Source: Cupriavidus necator
Lineage (GTDB): Bacteria > Pseudomonadota > Gammaproteobacteria > Burkholderiales > Burkholderiaceae
Assembly: GCA_022041995.1 (NCBI GenBank)
Contig: CP074386.1
Span: 62,001-126,000 of the forward strand
Direction: 5' to 3'
DNA: 64,000 bases
The notes below the pieces were generated by a model, which saw nothing but the letters and a program-made list of their open reading frames with translations, did no database searches and was not told the DNA's origin. This document shows positions 52,288 to 61,767 of the stretch, in pieces (position 1 is the first letter of the stretch; the number at the start of each line of letters is the position of its first letter). Position numbers and translations under genes: made by a program.

Positions 52288-52290
52288 TAG
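51226..52290 (+). CDS. IS630-family transposase (copy 1)
   Basis: This intact protein of about 354 residues starts MLTDEERTNLTRLVRSK (ATG 51226; an in-frame GTG at 51205 is less likely). It has an HTH_29-type DNA-binding domain (IAEQLGVGRVQVSRWRERY) and a DDE core with Asp in LVLCCDEKSQVQ, Asp in LIADNYATHK and Glu in WLNMVERFFRD. It differs from copy 2 by about one residue (LVKHPRF against LAKHPRF), so the two inserted recently. The stop codon uses the flanking TA. Confidence 0.9.
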   Translation: MLTDEERTNLTRLVRSKLTSVRLAQRARIVLLAANGMQNKDIAEQLGVGRVQVSRWRERYAQSGLAGIERDLPRGAPPVKVDTARLVELTTQTKPVAATHWSTRKMAAELGVSASTVMRHWHAHGLKPHIVRGFKVSRDPKFVEKLEDIVGLYMSPPEHALVLCCDEKSQVQALDRTQPGLPLKKGRAATMTHDYKRNGTTTLFAALNVLDGQVIAQCQQRHRHTEWLKFLRKIDRETPKDKTLHLIADNYATHKHPAVQDWLVKHPRFNMHFTPTSASWLNMVERFFRDITTERLRRGVFTSVPELVDAINEYIAHHNTNPKPFIWTKSARDILQKVIRANRRLSSKQNGTLH

Positions 52291-52608
52291 ATTGGCGTAG
52301 TAATCTTCGTCCTGCCCGAGGGAGAAAAAATGCTCAGGCGCGAGCGCCTGAAATTGCGCAGGAAGATCAGGCTTTCGTGTGCCAGGCGGCAGGTTTGGCG
52401 CGCCTGCAGCTGCGCGCAAACCTGCTTGCCCGATCTTGACAGAGCCCGGGGCGTGCCTGGCTCCCTCCATGTCAAAAACAACGAGGTAGAATTTCGTACG
52501 AAAGCTGAACCAATCGTCCCAATTATCTTCGACCAAGAAAGCTTGTCCGCGCGCGCGTAGAGGAACTTGCGTCTCGGACTGAACAACCGTAAACATCCTC
52601 TATCCCCG

Positions 52609-52749
52609 TCAAAATGGCATGGTGTCGGCATTTTGATCGACACGGAAGTCGGCCGGCAAACTGCCTTTCCTGTCGGACAGGATATCCCGCTGCAGCACGG
52701 GCCTTCTCGCAAACCGAAAGAGCTTGGCTGAAACCGTGCGTGTTGTCAT
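52609..52749 (-). CDS. possible small gene preceding the defence ATPase
   Basis: This 46-codon frame (MTTRTVSAKLFRFARRP ...) ends 12 bp before the ATPase start. The product is basic and has no known domain. The start overlaps a GTCATCCCCGC-type sequence that may be a dispersed repeat, so this may not be a gene. Between 52750 and 53159 I see no other supported feature. Confidence 0.25.
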   Translation of the reverse strand: MTTRTVSAKLFRFARRPVLQRDILSDRKGSLPADFRVDQNADTMPF

Positions 52750-53159
52750 CCCCGCCGATGTAGGAATCGACGGCTCATGACAAACGTCATCCAAAGATCG
52801 TCGTAGAAATCCATGACGCCTTCGGAATGACCTGCACACGGACCATGCCATACTATGGGGCATGACCGACCAAAACACAGACCACAGACGAACCTACGCG
52901 AATCCGGCGCGCAGTGGTTCATCCTGTTTACGGCGCGCACGCTGACGCCAATCCCTGATCTCCGCATTCTGGAGTCAGTTGGTAGACGACGGGCATCGCA
53001 ACGGGCGATAGGAAGGCCGGTTATGAAATCTGCGGGGCCGCACCGAGCGTGGCAGTGGTCATCAGGCGCGCTGAGCAGTCTTTAGAATGGTCGCTTACAA
53101 CCTCGCGTAGCTGCTAGCCGCAGATAGCGTCAGAGGGCTGTCATAGGCGACCGCTACCC

Positions 53160-54395
53160 TTACGAACGAGGTAAAGAGACAACGACGTGATCTTCGGTTG
53201 CGTCAAACTGCGGCGCCACACCTGCCGCGGCCCTGACCAGGGGAACAATTTTGTTCCGAACGCCCATCCCCCGCGCATCAACGTAGCCGTAATCTCTGAG
53301 CACATTGACAATCAGAGGATTTCGCGGTGAGCGTTGCCCTGCCAGCATTTTTTCCACTGTCATGGAGTTCTGCAAAGCCCCAGGACTTATCACCTCCAGA
53401 CGATTCGAGTATGCGACGACCTCGACTTCCAAAGGGCGCGTCCAGTCACGGTGCGCAAGAGCATTCACGAGGGCTTCGCGCAAGGCATCGGGCGGATAAT
53501 GCCAGGTCCTTTCTCGACGCAAGCCATCGCCGAGGTCTTCACCTTCTGAGCTGACAAGGGGCTGCCCTTGCATCCTGTCAAATAGTTCTTCGATTAGCCC
53601 CCGCTCAAGAAGCTCCCTCGAGCCATTTTTCTGACGAATGAAACTGGCCACTAGCGGCCCATCCAATTCGGTGTCATCAAGCGCCTGGTATGTCTTGTCT
53701 TCGCCATCAAAGACCATCCATCGAATCCCAGCTTGGCGCAAGAACCTGCGTGGCGTACGCCCGAACAGGACGATGCCCGCGATGCTAGACACTGGCTCGC
53801 GCCCTTCCACCTTTGTCATGAAGCCAAGGCCCAGCATGCGCTCAATCAATGCTTCCTCATTAAGAGGTAGTTCCTGATCGCCCGCATATGTCAGCAGATA
53901 GTCCTTGAGGCGCTCGCGATCGAGGGCATCCAGAGATGCTCCGGAGACAGGTAATGTCTCACTGTGCAGCAATCCTCCTGTGGCAAACAGTCGCGCTTGC
54001 GCTTCACGGTCAGCAAGTCGAGACGTACTGCCTACCCGGATGTATATGTCCTCTCGTTGATTGTGACGCAAGACATAAGGCTTGCTCGTCCCCATCGTGA
54101 ATGAGACGACAGCCACCTGATTGCCGTCATCGAGTGTGACAACCTCGTAGAATGGCAGGAGCATAGGATACACGTGAGCAAAGATGGAGTTCATTACCCA
54201 AGTTTCCAGGTCTTGACGCTGGATTCCCGAGATCGATCCATCGTCCTCGACACCCAGCAACACCATACCGCCGCGTAAATTTGCCATTGCAACGACTTCC
54301 CGCGCCAGGCTTTCTGGCCGCAAGTCGTCTCGCTTGAACTCCACACCCGAGTTCTCACCGTTCGCAATGATTTCCAGCAGATCCGTCTTGAGCAT
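53160..54395 (-). CDS. AlbA_2 (Schlafen-like) ATP-binding protein
   Basis: This intact 411-residue protein has an N-terminal AlbA_2 domain (EFKRDD ... REVVAMANLRGGMVLLGVEDDG, about 15-60, continuing to about 130). It also has a C-terminal GHKL/HATPase-type region (PDALREALVNALAHRDW, about 300-320, then LEVISPG and GMGVRN). These proteins are frequent in defence islands, and the AlbA_2 fold is shared with Schlafen nucleases. It starts 9 bp after the TrlF gene stop, so the two are co-transcribed. Confidence 0.8.
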   Translation of the reverse strand: MLKTDLLEIIANGENSGVEFKRDDLRPESLAREVVAMANLRGGMVLLGVEDDGSISGIQRQDLETWVMNSIFAHVYPMLLPFYEVVTLDDGNQVAVVSFTMGTSKPYVLRHNQREDIYIRVGSTSRLADREAQARLFATGGLLHSETLPVSGASLDALDRERLKDYLLTYAGDQELPLNEEALIERMLGLGFMTKVEGREPVSSIAGIVLFGRTPRRFLRQAGIRWMVFDGEDKTYQALDDTELDGPLVASFIRQKNGSRELLERGLIEELFDRMQGQPLVSSEGEDLGDGLRRERTWHYPPDALREALVNALAHRDWTRPLEVEVVAYSNRLEVISPGALQNSMTVEKMLAGQRSPRNPLIVNVLRDYGYVDARGMGVRNKIVPLVRAAAGVAPQFDATEDHVVVSLPRS

Positions 54396-54404
54396 TGCGT
54401 TCTC

Positions 54405-57071
54405 TTAAAATCCGTACTTCACTCTGCGTTGGGAGAAGGCTTCCCGCCCTCCTTCGAGGATCTCCGCGACTTTCTCGCGGATCTCTGGGACATCGATGGA
54501 GCCCTGCGCATCGACAGGCATCTCGGCATGACTATCCGTCGCAGAAAAAATGCCAATCCACTCTGCGTCACCAAAAACGGGAATGTTCGCGTTGTGGGTA
54601 GCGAAGAGGAATTGGCGCTCTGTCTTCGCGCCTCTTAGCTGGGTCACGATACGCTCGGCAATAAAGGCATTGTCGAGATTGTCCTCTGGTTGATCCATCA
54701 CCAACGGGTCATCGTTGTCCAACAACAGCAGATGAAGGATTGCCGTGCATTGCTGTCCTGTGGAGAGGTGTTCCAGTGGCTTAAACACTTCGGCATGATG
54801 CGCCACATTCAACTCGATCAGAATCCGGTCCTGAAGGTCGATTTCCTCCAATTCGAGCAAACGGCCTCGCTCCATCCTGGCCAGAGCTTCGACAACCGAG
54901 GGCTGCATGCCCCAATCCCAAGTCAGCGACTTGATCTCACTCTCGCCACCTTTGATCGCCTTGACAAGTGCAGCGATGGTCAGATCGTCCCGGACTGATC
55001 AATCCATGCGAGCTTCTTCTCCCCGAGACCCGGCATCTCAAAAAGAAACTCCTTCAGCGCCCGGCGCTGGCCACCGATCTTCAGATTGAGTCTCAGCTTG
55101 CCTTGCAATTTGCGGTTCAGCTTCTTGACAGCCGTTCGGAGTTCCTCACTGCGTTGATCTCGGACGCTAGCAAACTCATCGAGCAGATTGCGCCGCTGCC
55201 CCTCCAACTCTTGTAGCAACTTATCGACAGTCGCGATGCGGACTTCGCTGGGTCGGATCGACTCGATTTCGCGTAGAAGGTCTTGATAGGCTCGACCAAC
55301 ATCGCGGCCGGATTTTCCGGCGAATGCGGGGAGATCGGAGAACGTCTTTTCCAGTCCGGCAGCCTCAGCGTCGATCTTTGACTTCAGCAGGATTTGCTCG
55401 GCATCTGTGGCAATCAGGGCGGTACCGTGCAATGCCAGGAGATTCTCTAGTGAGCGATGGAGTTCCCCGGTAACCTTGTCAAGCACCTCCCGGATCCGGA
55501 CAAAGACATCAGCATGAGGCAAGCCCTCCAGAGCTTTATCGCTGAGAAACGCTGTATCCGGCAAACTGTCCCGCAGCGACTCAATTCCACCATAAGCACG
55601 CTCGAACTCCTCCTGCACCCGCTTCGACAGCTGTCTCTCACGCTCGAGCTTCGGCACGAGAGCCAACTTAGACTCCAACCCCAATGATTGGAACTGGAGC
55701 ACCTGCTCCGTTAGCTTCGGCAACCGAGCAACTTGCGCCTGAACATCGTCTTTTTGCTGGACGGCAGCCAGCAATTTGTGTCGATTGTCAGCCAGTCGCT
55801 TACCTATCAACGCAAGTTCATTGGCTCGGGCAGTACCACCGGGCAAAAAGCGGTTCAGGAGCTTCGTCTGACTCATCGCGTCTCGCGCGAGTTCGAAGAT
55901 TTCGTTCTGACCGTAAATCTCGATGCGTGGCAGTAGATCACCCGGCACCAGCTGTGAAACCCGACCCGCGTCATCCTTGACCACTGGCGGCTCGCCGTAG
56001 CGCCGCGTGATGGTATAGCGACGACCGTTCTGCGCCGCTGAGACAACCACCAGCTCGATTCGACTACCGGCACCCAGGTTCGCTTTGACGATGTCATCGT
56101 GCTGCCGCCGAGCGGATGCCGCTCGAGGGGGACGTCGAGTGCATAGCGCAGACACTCGATGAGCGTGGACTTTCCGGTACCTCGCCCCCGATCACCGCAT
56201 TGAGATGAGCAGAGAAGTCGATGACAATACCATCAAGATATCCGCTATAAAAACTCAGCTTCTCGATTCTCGAATAGTGAAATTCTGGCAGCTCCCCCAA
56301 CCGTATGCGTGACTCGGGATCCTTAAATGCGGTAAGAAATCCCTCAAAACCTGGACGGGTCATCTTGATCCAGCAAGTTGCGCCAGAATCGGCCAAGTCT
56401 TCTGGCTTTGCCACATCTTTCGCATTTAGCGGGGTGATTGGATGCGCACGTCGATAGTCGGCATTCTTATTGAGAACGATATCTCTATAGTTGCTCGGCA
56501 AGTCTTTAACCGGACCGGGGATCTGCCCTGCTTTAACGAGCGCTTCATCTTGCCAAATATGGACGAGCCCTCCTCCATCCTGGTTCAGGCGCAGAAGGCC
56601 GTTGTTTCCGGTCATGTGCGCTGCATACCAGAAACCCCCCATCTCAAAAATCGCTTGTGCCAGCTCGAGACAGCCCTTGCGCGACGGCCAAATTGTGTCC
56701 TTTACATCGGTGAGATCCAGTTTGCCCAGGAAACGGTTTAGTTGACCGCTGCTTGTACCCTCTGGGAAGAGGCACACCATGTGAATCTTCTCGCTGGAAG
56801 CGATTTCGAACCCTGGGAAAACAACAATGCCATCTGCCTCAAGGAGTTGGCGCAAGCCGTCCACCGCGTCAACGCTTCCGTGATCGGCTATTCCAATAAC
56901 CTTAACGTCCAGCGCTTTGCACTGTTCCAGAATCTTCTCGTTGTACTCACGCTCGGTGAGACCATGCTCGGAACCTCGGTATTTGGACTGGTACCCAGAG
57001 GGATTGACCTGAAGGGCACAGCGCCAAAACCGCGCCACTGTGTAGTTGGCCTGCAACGATCCGACGTTCAT
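54405..57071 (-). pseudogene. TrlF-like protein: PHP domain fused to an SMC/ABC-type ATPase, three frameshifts
   Basis: The assembled protein is about 890 residues. The N-terminal PHP phosphoesterase domain starts MNVGSLQANYT (ATG 57071) and contains GIADHGSVDAV and AAHMTGNNG. It leads to an ATPase with Walker A GGRGTGKST, but a base is missing there (near 56185). A further shift lies near 56110 and a third near 55000. A long coiled-coil region (55900-55000) follows, then LSTGQQCTAIL (signature) and VMDQPEDNLDN (Walker B/D-loop) with FATHNANIP. This PHP + ABC/SMC layout is the TrlF family, found in defence-rich regions. Its ATG overlaps the stop of the RHH regulator (ATGA). The C-terminal domain is intact in sequence but unreadable in this frame context. 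Confidence 0.75.
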
Positions 57072-57265
57072 GGACGTTCCTCAAGGGGAGGATTCCCAGA
57101 TCCAGGTACATGCACACCTTGCTGCAGCAGTTTTCCGACTGCCTTGCGAATCAGCCACGCAACGCTGACGTCCTCACGCAGCGCAATGGCCTGCAGGGCA
57201 TCAAGCTGGTTCTTGGGTAAAGTGACTGTCACGCGTTTGATGTCATTGTCCACGGTACGATTCAT
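57068..57265 (-). CDS. ribbon-helix-helix transcriptional regulator of the TrlF operon
   Basis: This 65-residue CopG/Arc-type protein has a beta strand KRVTVTLPKNQ, then two helices (LDALQAIALREDVSVAWLIRKAVGKLL). Its stop overlaps the TrlF start. RHH proteins bind operators as dimers of dimers, so it is probably an autoregulator of the operon. A direct repeat TTGCAT-N4-TTGCAT lies just upstream. Confidence 0.8.
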   Translation of the reverse strand: MNRTVDNDIKRVTVTLPKNQLDALQAIALREDVSVAWLIRKAVGKLLQQGVHVPGSGNPPLEERP

Positions 57266-57281
57266 GGGTTTATGCTGCCGT

Positions 57282-57297
57282 TTGCATCAGGTTGCAT
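57282..57297 (-). promoter_or_regulatory. candidate RHH operator upstream of the TrlF operon
   Basis: Two TTGCAT hexamers are spaced 10 bp apart (57282-57287 and 57292-57297), 17 bp before the RHH start. One-turn direct repeats are the usual RHH site. A TAAAAT sequence just upstream could be the -10 box. Confidence 0.45.
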
Positions 57298-57496
57298 AAT
57301 TTTACAGCAAAGTGCTTCGGGCGACCTCGCGGCAGAGCCGGCCGTGCTACAGCCCATGGTTGCCCGCCAATCTGAAGGGGCCCCGCCGATCGCTGTTGGG
57401 CACCGCCGGCAAAAACGCATACCATGGCGGACTCTGAAGACGCCATGGCCGGCATGGTCCCGCTTGGCGGTAGCCCACCCTTAAGAAGGTCTCGAC

Positions 57497-58650
57497 ATGC
57501 CATTGACCGCATACTCCGTCTCCGAAGGCAAGGAGCTTGATGTTGAGCAGGTTCTCCTGGCGCTGTCGGCCAAACATGGGGTAAAGATCCCAACATCCAC
57601 AGAGCAAATCCCTGACTCCTGGAGAGAGCATATCCGCGTCGACATCGAGTGCCCGAGCTGCTTTGTCACGGGCGCGGAGATTGTCAAAGAAGCTACCTCC
57701 CGTACCACCAGCAGGAAAGTCCGTCAGGCCTGCTTCAGGTTTGTGTCGCCTGGCCACCGCCAACAATGCGACTTTGCTGCAGACGACGCAAGCAACGTCA
57801 CCCAGAAACCGCAGTTCAGTTCGGGGCAGCCAACTCGGTCCTCACAAGAGCCATCCGAGATCTCGTATGTGCCGGAATCCACAAGGCCGTGTTCGATCAA
57901 AAAACCATTCGCGACATGCGCGAATGGTTCTTCAATAAGAAGCTTGAATCGACTTTTCTGGTTTCACTTGATCCCCGCTTGCCAAAATGGGTCAATAACC
58001 TTACGAGATTGGAGCACGGCACATTTGGGCAGCTTCCGGAAAGCGTGGCGCTAACCACAGAAATTGCTTCCCTGCCCGGGTTCGACTGGAAAGCAGAGGC
58101 GACACGCATTCTCATTCAGCGCCACCGCGATGCGTACGAGGCCATTCGAAAGAATTGGCTATGGTCATTTTCGATTGCGGAGCGAGTCGAATCGCTGGCT
58201 AAACGATATCAAGGGCAGTTCGCCTTCGACCCGACGGCTCTAAAGCATGAATTCGACCTCAGCATCTCGTTAGCGGAGTTCATCCATCACAACCACGTGC
58301 CCATTAGCCAATTAACCAGAAAGCCTGGCACGGCAGTCCCTGCGCACCTACTAGCCTTCTCTGCCCTGCTCCTCTTCGTAAACGCCTGGGACATGAAGCG
58401 TGCCGTCGATGACTTTGTAACCATTTCGGCATCGCTCGGGCAAGCTGAGAACGACCTCGGTAATTTGATCGGCCTTAATCCGTTCCACGACTACAAAGCT
58501 TGGGAAAAACTGAAGCAACTTCAGGTGGCGAACCTCAACGTCCCACTGGACGTCGATCTGCTGACGGAAAGGCAATCTCTTGTGCAGGAACTTCAGGCAC
58601 ACTATCACGTTAAGCATACCCGCGATATAGGCAGGCCGGTAGTGGCATAG
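57497..58650 (+). pseudogene. unknown protein of the defence island, divergent from the TrlF operon, frameshifted
   Basis: The start ATG 57497 has AAGAAGG seven bases upstream. The N-terminal frame (MPLTAYSVSEGKEL) includes a cysteine cluster: ECPSC at about 51-55, then CFRF and a C about 13 residues on, suggesting zinc binding. Near 57803 the sense shifts to another frame (PETAVQFGAANSVLTRAIR) and continues, helical and hydrophobic in places, to 58650. About 384 residues in all. I recognise no family. It faces away from the RHH-TrlF operon, so they may share a control region (57266-57496). Confidence 0.5.
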
Positions 58651-58747
58651 ACCACCACGTCACCGCGCGCAATCATCGCGCCGGCCGACCAAGATGCGTT
58701 GAAATGCTCTCCCAAGATCGCCTTGCTCCAAAGCGTCAGGGGGCCTA

Positions 58748-59912
58748 GTGTAGCGTTCTGTTCTTGATGGAACGTATATGAATTCGGCGTCTCCAATGCC
58801 CACACTGCGACACAGCGTGGAGAGAGTGAGTGCGAGTTGCCCCCGAGATCATGTTGACCGACGAGGAGCGAACCAATTTGACGAGGCTGGTTCGGTCGAA
58901 GCTCACGAGCGTGAGGCTGGCGCAGCGCGCGCGCATTGTGCTGCTGGCCGCCAACGGAATGCAGAACAAGGACATCGCCGAGCAGTTGGGAGTCGGACGC
59001 GTGCAGGTCTCGCGTTGGCGTGAGCGGTATGCGCAATCGGGGCTGGCCGGTATCGAACGCGACTTGCCGCGCGGTGCGCCGCCGGTGAAGGTGGACACGG
59101 CGCGGCTGGTGGAGCTGACCACTCAAACCAAGCCCGTTGCGGCCACGCACTGGAGCACGCGCAAGATGGCCGCCGAATTGGGCGTGAGCGCCAGCACCGT
59201 CATGCGCCATTGGCACGCCCACGGGTTGAAGCCGCACATCGTGCGCGGCTTCAAGGTGTCGCGCGATCCGAAGTTCGTCGAGAAGCTCGAAGACATCGTC
59301 GGCCTCTACATGTCGCCACCCGAGCACGCGCTGGTGCTGTGCTGCGATGAGAAGAGCCAGGTGCAGGCGCTGGATCGCACGCAGCCCGGCTTGCCGTTGA
59401 AGAAGGGGCGTGCGGCCACCATGACGCACGACTACAAGCGCAACGGCACGACCACGCTGTTTGCCGCGCTCAACGTGCTCGATGGCCAGGTCATCGCCCA
59501 GTGCCAGCAGCGCCACCGCCATACCGAGTGGCTGAAGTTCCTGCGCAAGATCGACCGCGAGACGCCCAAGGACAAAACGCTGCATCTGATCGCAGACAAC
59601 TACGCCACCCACAAGCATCCTGCGGTGCAGGACTGGCTGGCCAAGCATCCGCGATTCAACATGCACTTCACGCCCACCTCCGCATCATGGCTGAACATGG
59701 TCGAGCGGTTCTTTCGTGACATCACAACCGAGCGACTTCGCCGCGGCGTATTCACCAGCGTGCCGGAACTGGTCGACGCCATCAACGAGTACATCGCTCA
59801 CCACAACACCAACCCCAAGCCGTTCATCTGGACCAAGAGCGCTCGCGACATCCTACAGAAGGTCATTCGTGCCAACCGCCGCTTAAGTTCCAAACAGAAT
59901 GGAACATTGCAC
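58748..59912 (+). mobile_element. IS630-family element, copy 2
   Basis: It is flanked by TA (58746-58747 and 59913-59914) and is the same length and orientation as copy 1. The two copies bracket 6.5 kb with the TrlF/AlbA_2 operon. On the minus strand just before it (58747-58605) lies a 45-codon open frame (PLTLWSKAILGEHF ...) that looks coding but is unassigned. Confidence 0.9.
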
Positions 59913-59915
59913 TAG
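58851..59915 (+). CDS. IS630-family transposase (copy 2)
   Basis: Near-identical to the transposase at 51226-52290, with all three DDE residues and the HTH domain. Intact. The start is placed at MLTDEERTNL (58851), as in copy 1. Confidence 0.9.
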   Translation: MLTDEERTNLTRLVRSKLTSVRLAQRARIVLLAANGMQNKDIAEQLGVGRVQVSRWRERYAQSGLAGIERDLPRGAPPVKVDTARLVELTTQTKPVAATHWSTRKMAAELGVSASTVMRHWHAHGLKPHIVRGFKVSRDPKFVEKLEDIVGLYMSPPEHALVLCCDEKSQVQALDRTQPGLPLKKGRAATMTHDYKRNGTTTLFAALNVLDGQVIAQCQQRHRHTEWLKFLRKIDRETPKDKTLHLIADNYATHKHPAVQDWLAKHPRFNMHFTPTSASWLNMVERFFRDITTERLRRGVFTSVPELVDAINEYIAHHNTNPKPFIWTKSARDILQKVIRANRRLSSKQNGTLH

Positions 59916-60523
59916 CGAGTCCAGCGCAGTTCTCTGTAGATGAGGCCGAGCAGCGTGATAGCGGATCCTGCATCCGCCTCAGACGGTGGCAAGTTTCCCC
60001 TTTTTATCTGCTCGGCCGACTTTCCTCTCGCATGTAGCCGGGCAATGATCTGCGCAGTATTGCCGAGGACTTCCTTGCCGTGAGCCACGAAGAACTTGCC
60101 GAGGGCCGCGAGATCCTCGACTTTCTCACTGTTCCCGGCACTTAATCTCTCCGCGTTTAGCGCGGCAGTGGCAGCCTCACGACATCGGTCGATAACGCTC
60201 TCGGCATCATCTCGAAATGCCGAGTTCGCAGCTTTCTCATACTGCTCGAGGATGTGTCTGGCGTATCGTTCCGGAAGCAGAGATTCAACGAGTTCTGGCA
60301 GCCCGCTTAAGCTCGGCCTTGTTCTGATGGTGATTAGCTCTTCCCCAGTTGCCAGTCGCTCGAAATCAAGCACGGGGTGCGCTGTGTAGCGCGGTCGGCG
60401 GAACCCAAAATAAGCACGGTATCGTGATGCTTGCTCAGCAGCTCTGGGGGCATCGGCCACGATTGAAATGTCATTAGCCGCATTTGGAGGAAGCCTCGCT
60501 CGTCGGCACTCACATAAACATTC

Positions 60524-61767
60524 GGTTCGTCAGGAAAAAGTGTGGGTTGACGAAGGCTCAGGAAGATTGCCAAGTGCATGATATAGCGCGATTTCCGTCG
60601 CCCTGAAGGTTCGGAATCCGTACGATTTTCTCATGGTGACTTTGGCCTTGTTGTTCAGGCCCTCGACGACGCCGCTGGAGAACTGCTTGCGGGCACGGAA
60701 GTAGTTGAGGATCAGCTCACGGTGGGCACGCACGGTGCGGGCGAACTTCTTCATCGGCTCGATGCGCGAGCGCATCACCTGCGTACACCACTGGTCGAGG
60801 AATTTTCCGGCCCAGTCCGGTGAGATGTAATCCCAGAGCTGCTGGAATTCCTCTTTGAGCAGCCAGGCGCGTACGGTGCGCAGGTTGTACTGCAACAAGT
60901 CACGCATGCGCAGTCGCTGTTTGTCGGTCAGGTTTTCCGGACGTTTGAGCAGGCACCAGCGGGACTTCTTGAGCACCGGCTCGTATCCGTCGCGGACCAT
61001 GCGGCGGGACTCTTCAGCGCGAACCTCATCGATAGCCTTATTCATCTTCGCAACGATGTGGAAGCGGTCCAGGATGTTCAGCGCATTGGGGCAATGCAGC
61101 GCTATCATCTCAAGGTAGGGCTTCCACATATCCGAGCAGACGAACTCAACCTTCTCGCATACCTGTTCTCCGATCATGGCAAAGAACTTCGCGAAGCTTT
61201 CTTTCGTGCGCTCCTGCCCCACCCATAGTAGACGCGTGCAGCCAGCCTCGATCTGGTAGACCAGTGTGAGGTACTTGTGTCCACGACCATACTGGATCTC
61301 GTCGACACCAAAGGCACGGATCGTACCGAGTTCGCGATGGGCCAGGCCCCAGTCCACCACCCACTCCACTGCGTTGAAGACTTTCTCCCAACTGGTGCGG
61401 AAGCTTTGTGCCGTCTCCTTCCACGACAGCTTGCGTGCCCACTGCGCCAGGAAGATCATGTAAGCGCGGGTGAGCGTGTGCTTGCCATTGGCCCACGGCA
61501 GGGCTTCGACCTTCACGCCACAGTCACGACAGTCGACGCGCCGCATGGTATAGAGCAGGAATACTGCAAAACCCCAGACGGGAATAAACTCGAAGCGGCG
61601 CTCCGTGAGTGAGTCGTAACCCCGCGCAGGCTGGTTGCAGCCTGTCGCAAGCTCTATCAGTACCTGAATCGGGCTTCACTCGGCTAGCCGCACATCCGCT
61701 TTCACCCACAGATTCCGCCGACGAGCCAAACATTCTGGCGTGACAGATTACTTTGCCCTGACGCAGC
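60524..61767 (-). mobile_element. ISL3-family element, copy 2 (complete)
   Basis: The left end is GGTTCGTCAGGAAAAAGT, and the right end (61750-61767) is an imperfect inverted match (ACTTTGCCCTGACGCAGC). The 3' half is virtually identical to the fragment at 34837-35431. Confidence 0.7.
60530..61733 (-). pseudogene. ISL3-family transposase, one frameshift near the N-terminus
   Basis: The main frame from about 61640 covers GYDSLTERRFEFIPVWG, a zinc-binding CRDCGVKV, and the DDE domain with AFGVDEIQYG, VCSDMWKPYLEMI and GVVEGLNNKAK. The N-terminal 30 codons (ATG 61733, MFGSSAESVGES) are joined through a one-base change near 61645 at CDRC/NQPARGYD. Full length would be about 400 residues. The frame change makes the copy as written inactive. 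Confidence 0.8.

Larger units (their letters stand above)
49870..52596 (-). pseudogene. ABC/SMC-type defence ATPase (PtuA-like) split by IS630
   Basis: The N-terminal 102 codons (52596-52290, MFTVVQSETQVPL ... DYYAN) and the rest (51122-49870, GSVPDNYGQVVLRG onward) rejoin in frame across the TA target, giving about 519 residues. The second part has Walker A VGRNGAGKTR (near 50790), Walker B LVVLDEPEGHLHP (near 50270) and the H-loop ATHSPVV (near 50165). This is an AAA_15/AAA_21-type ATPase as in Septu PtuA or OLD-like proteins. The N-terminal 170 residues are a separate domain I do not recognise. It leads the ATPase-HNH-helicase operon. The IS630 insertion makes the copy non-functional. Confidence 0.8.

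Noticed and set aside
52855..53085. 76-codon plus-strand frame in the gap before the AlbA_2 gene
   Set aside because: No ribosome binding site, no similarity I recognise, and composition like non-coding DNA.
58605..59666. 353-codon minus-strand frame
   Set aside because: Mostly antisense to IS630 copy 2; only the last 45 codons outside the IS could be coding, and these are unassigned.
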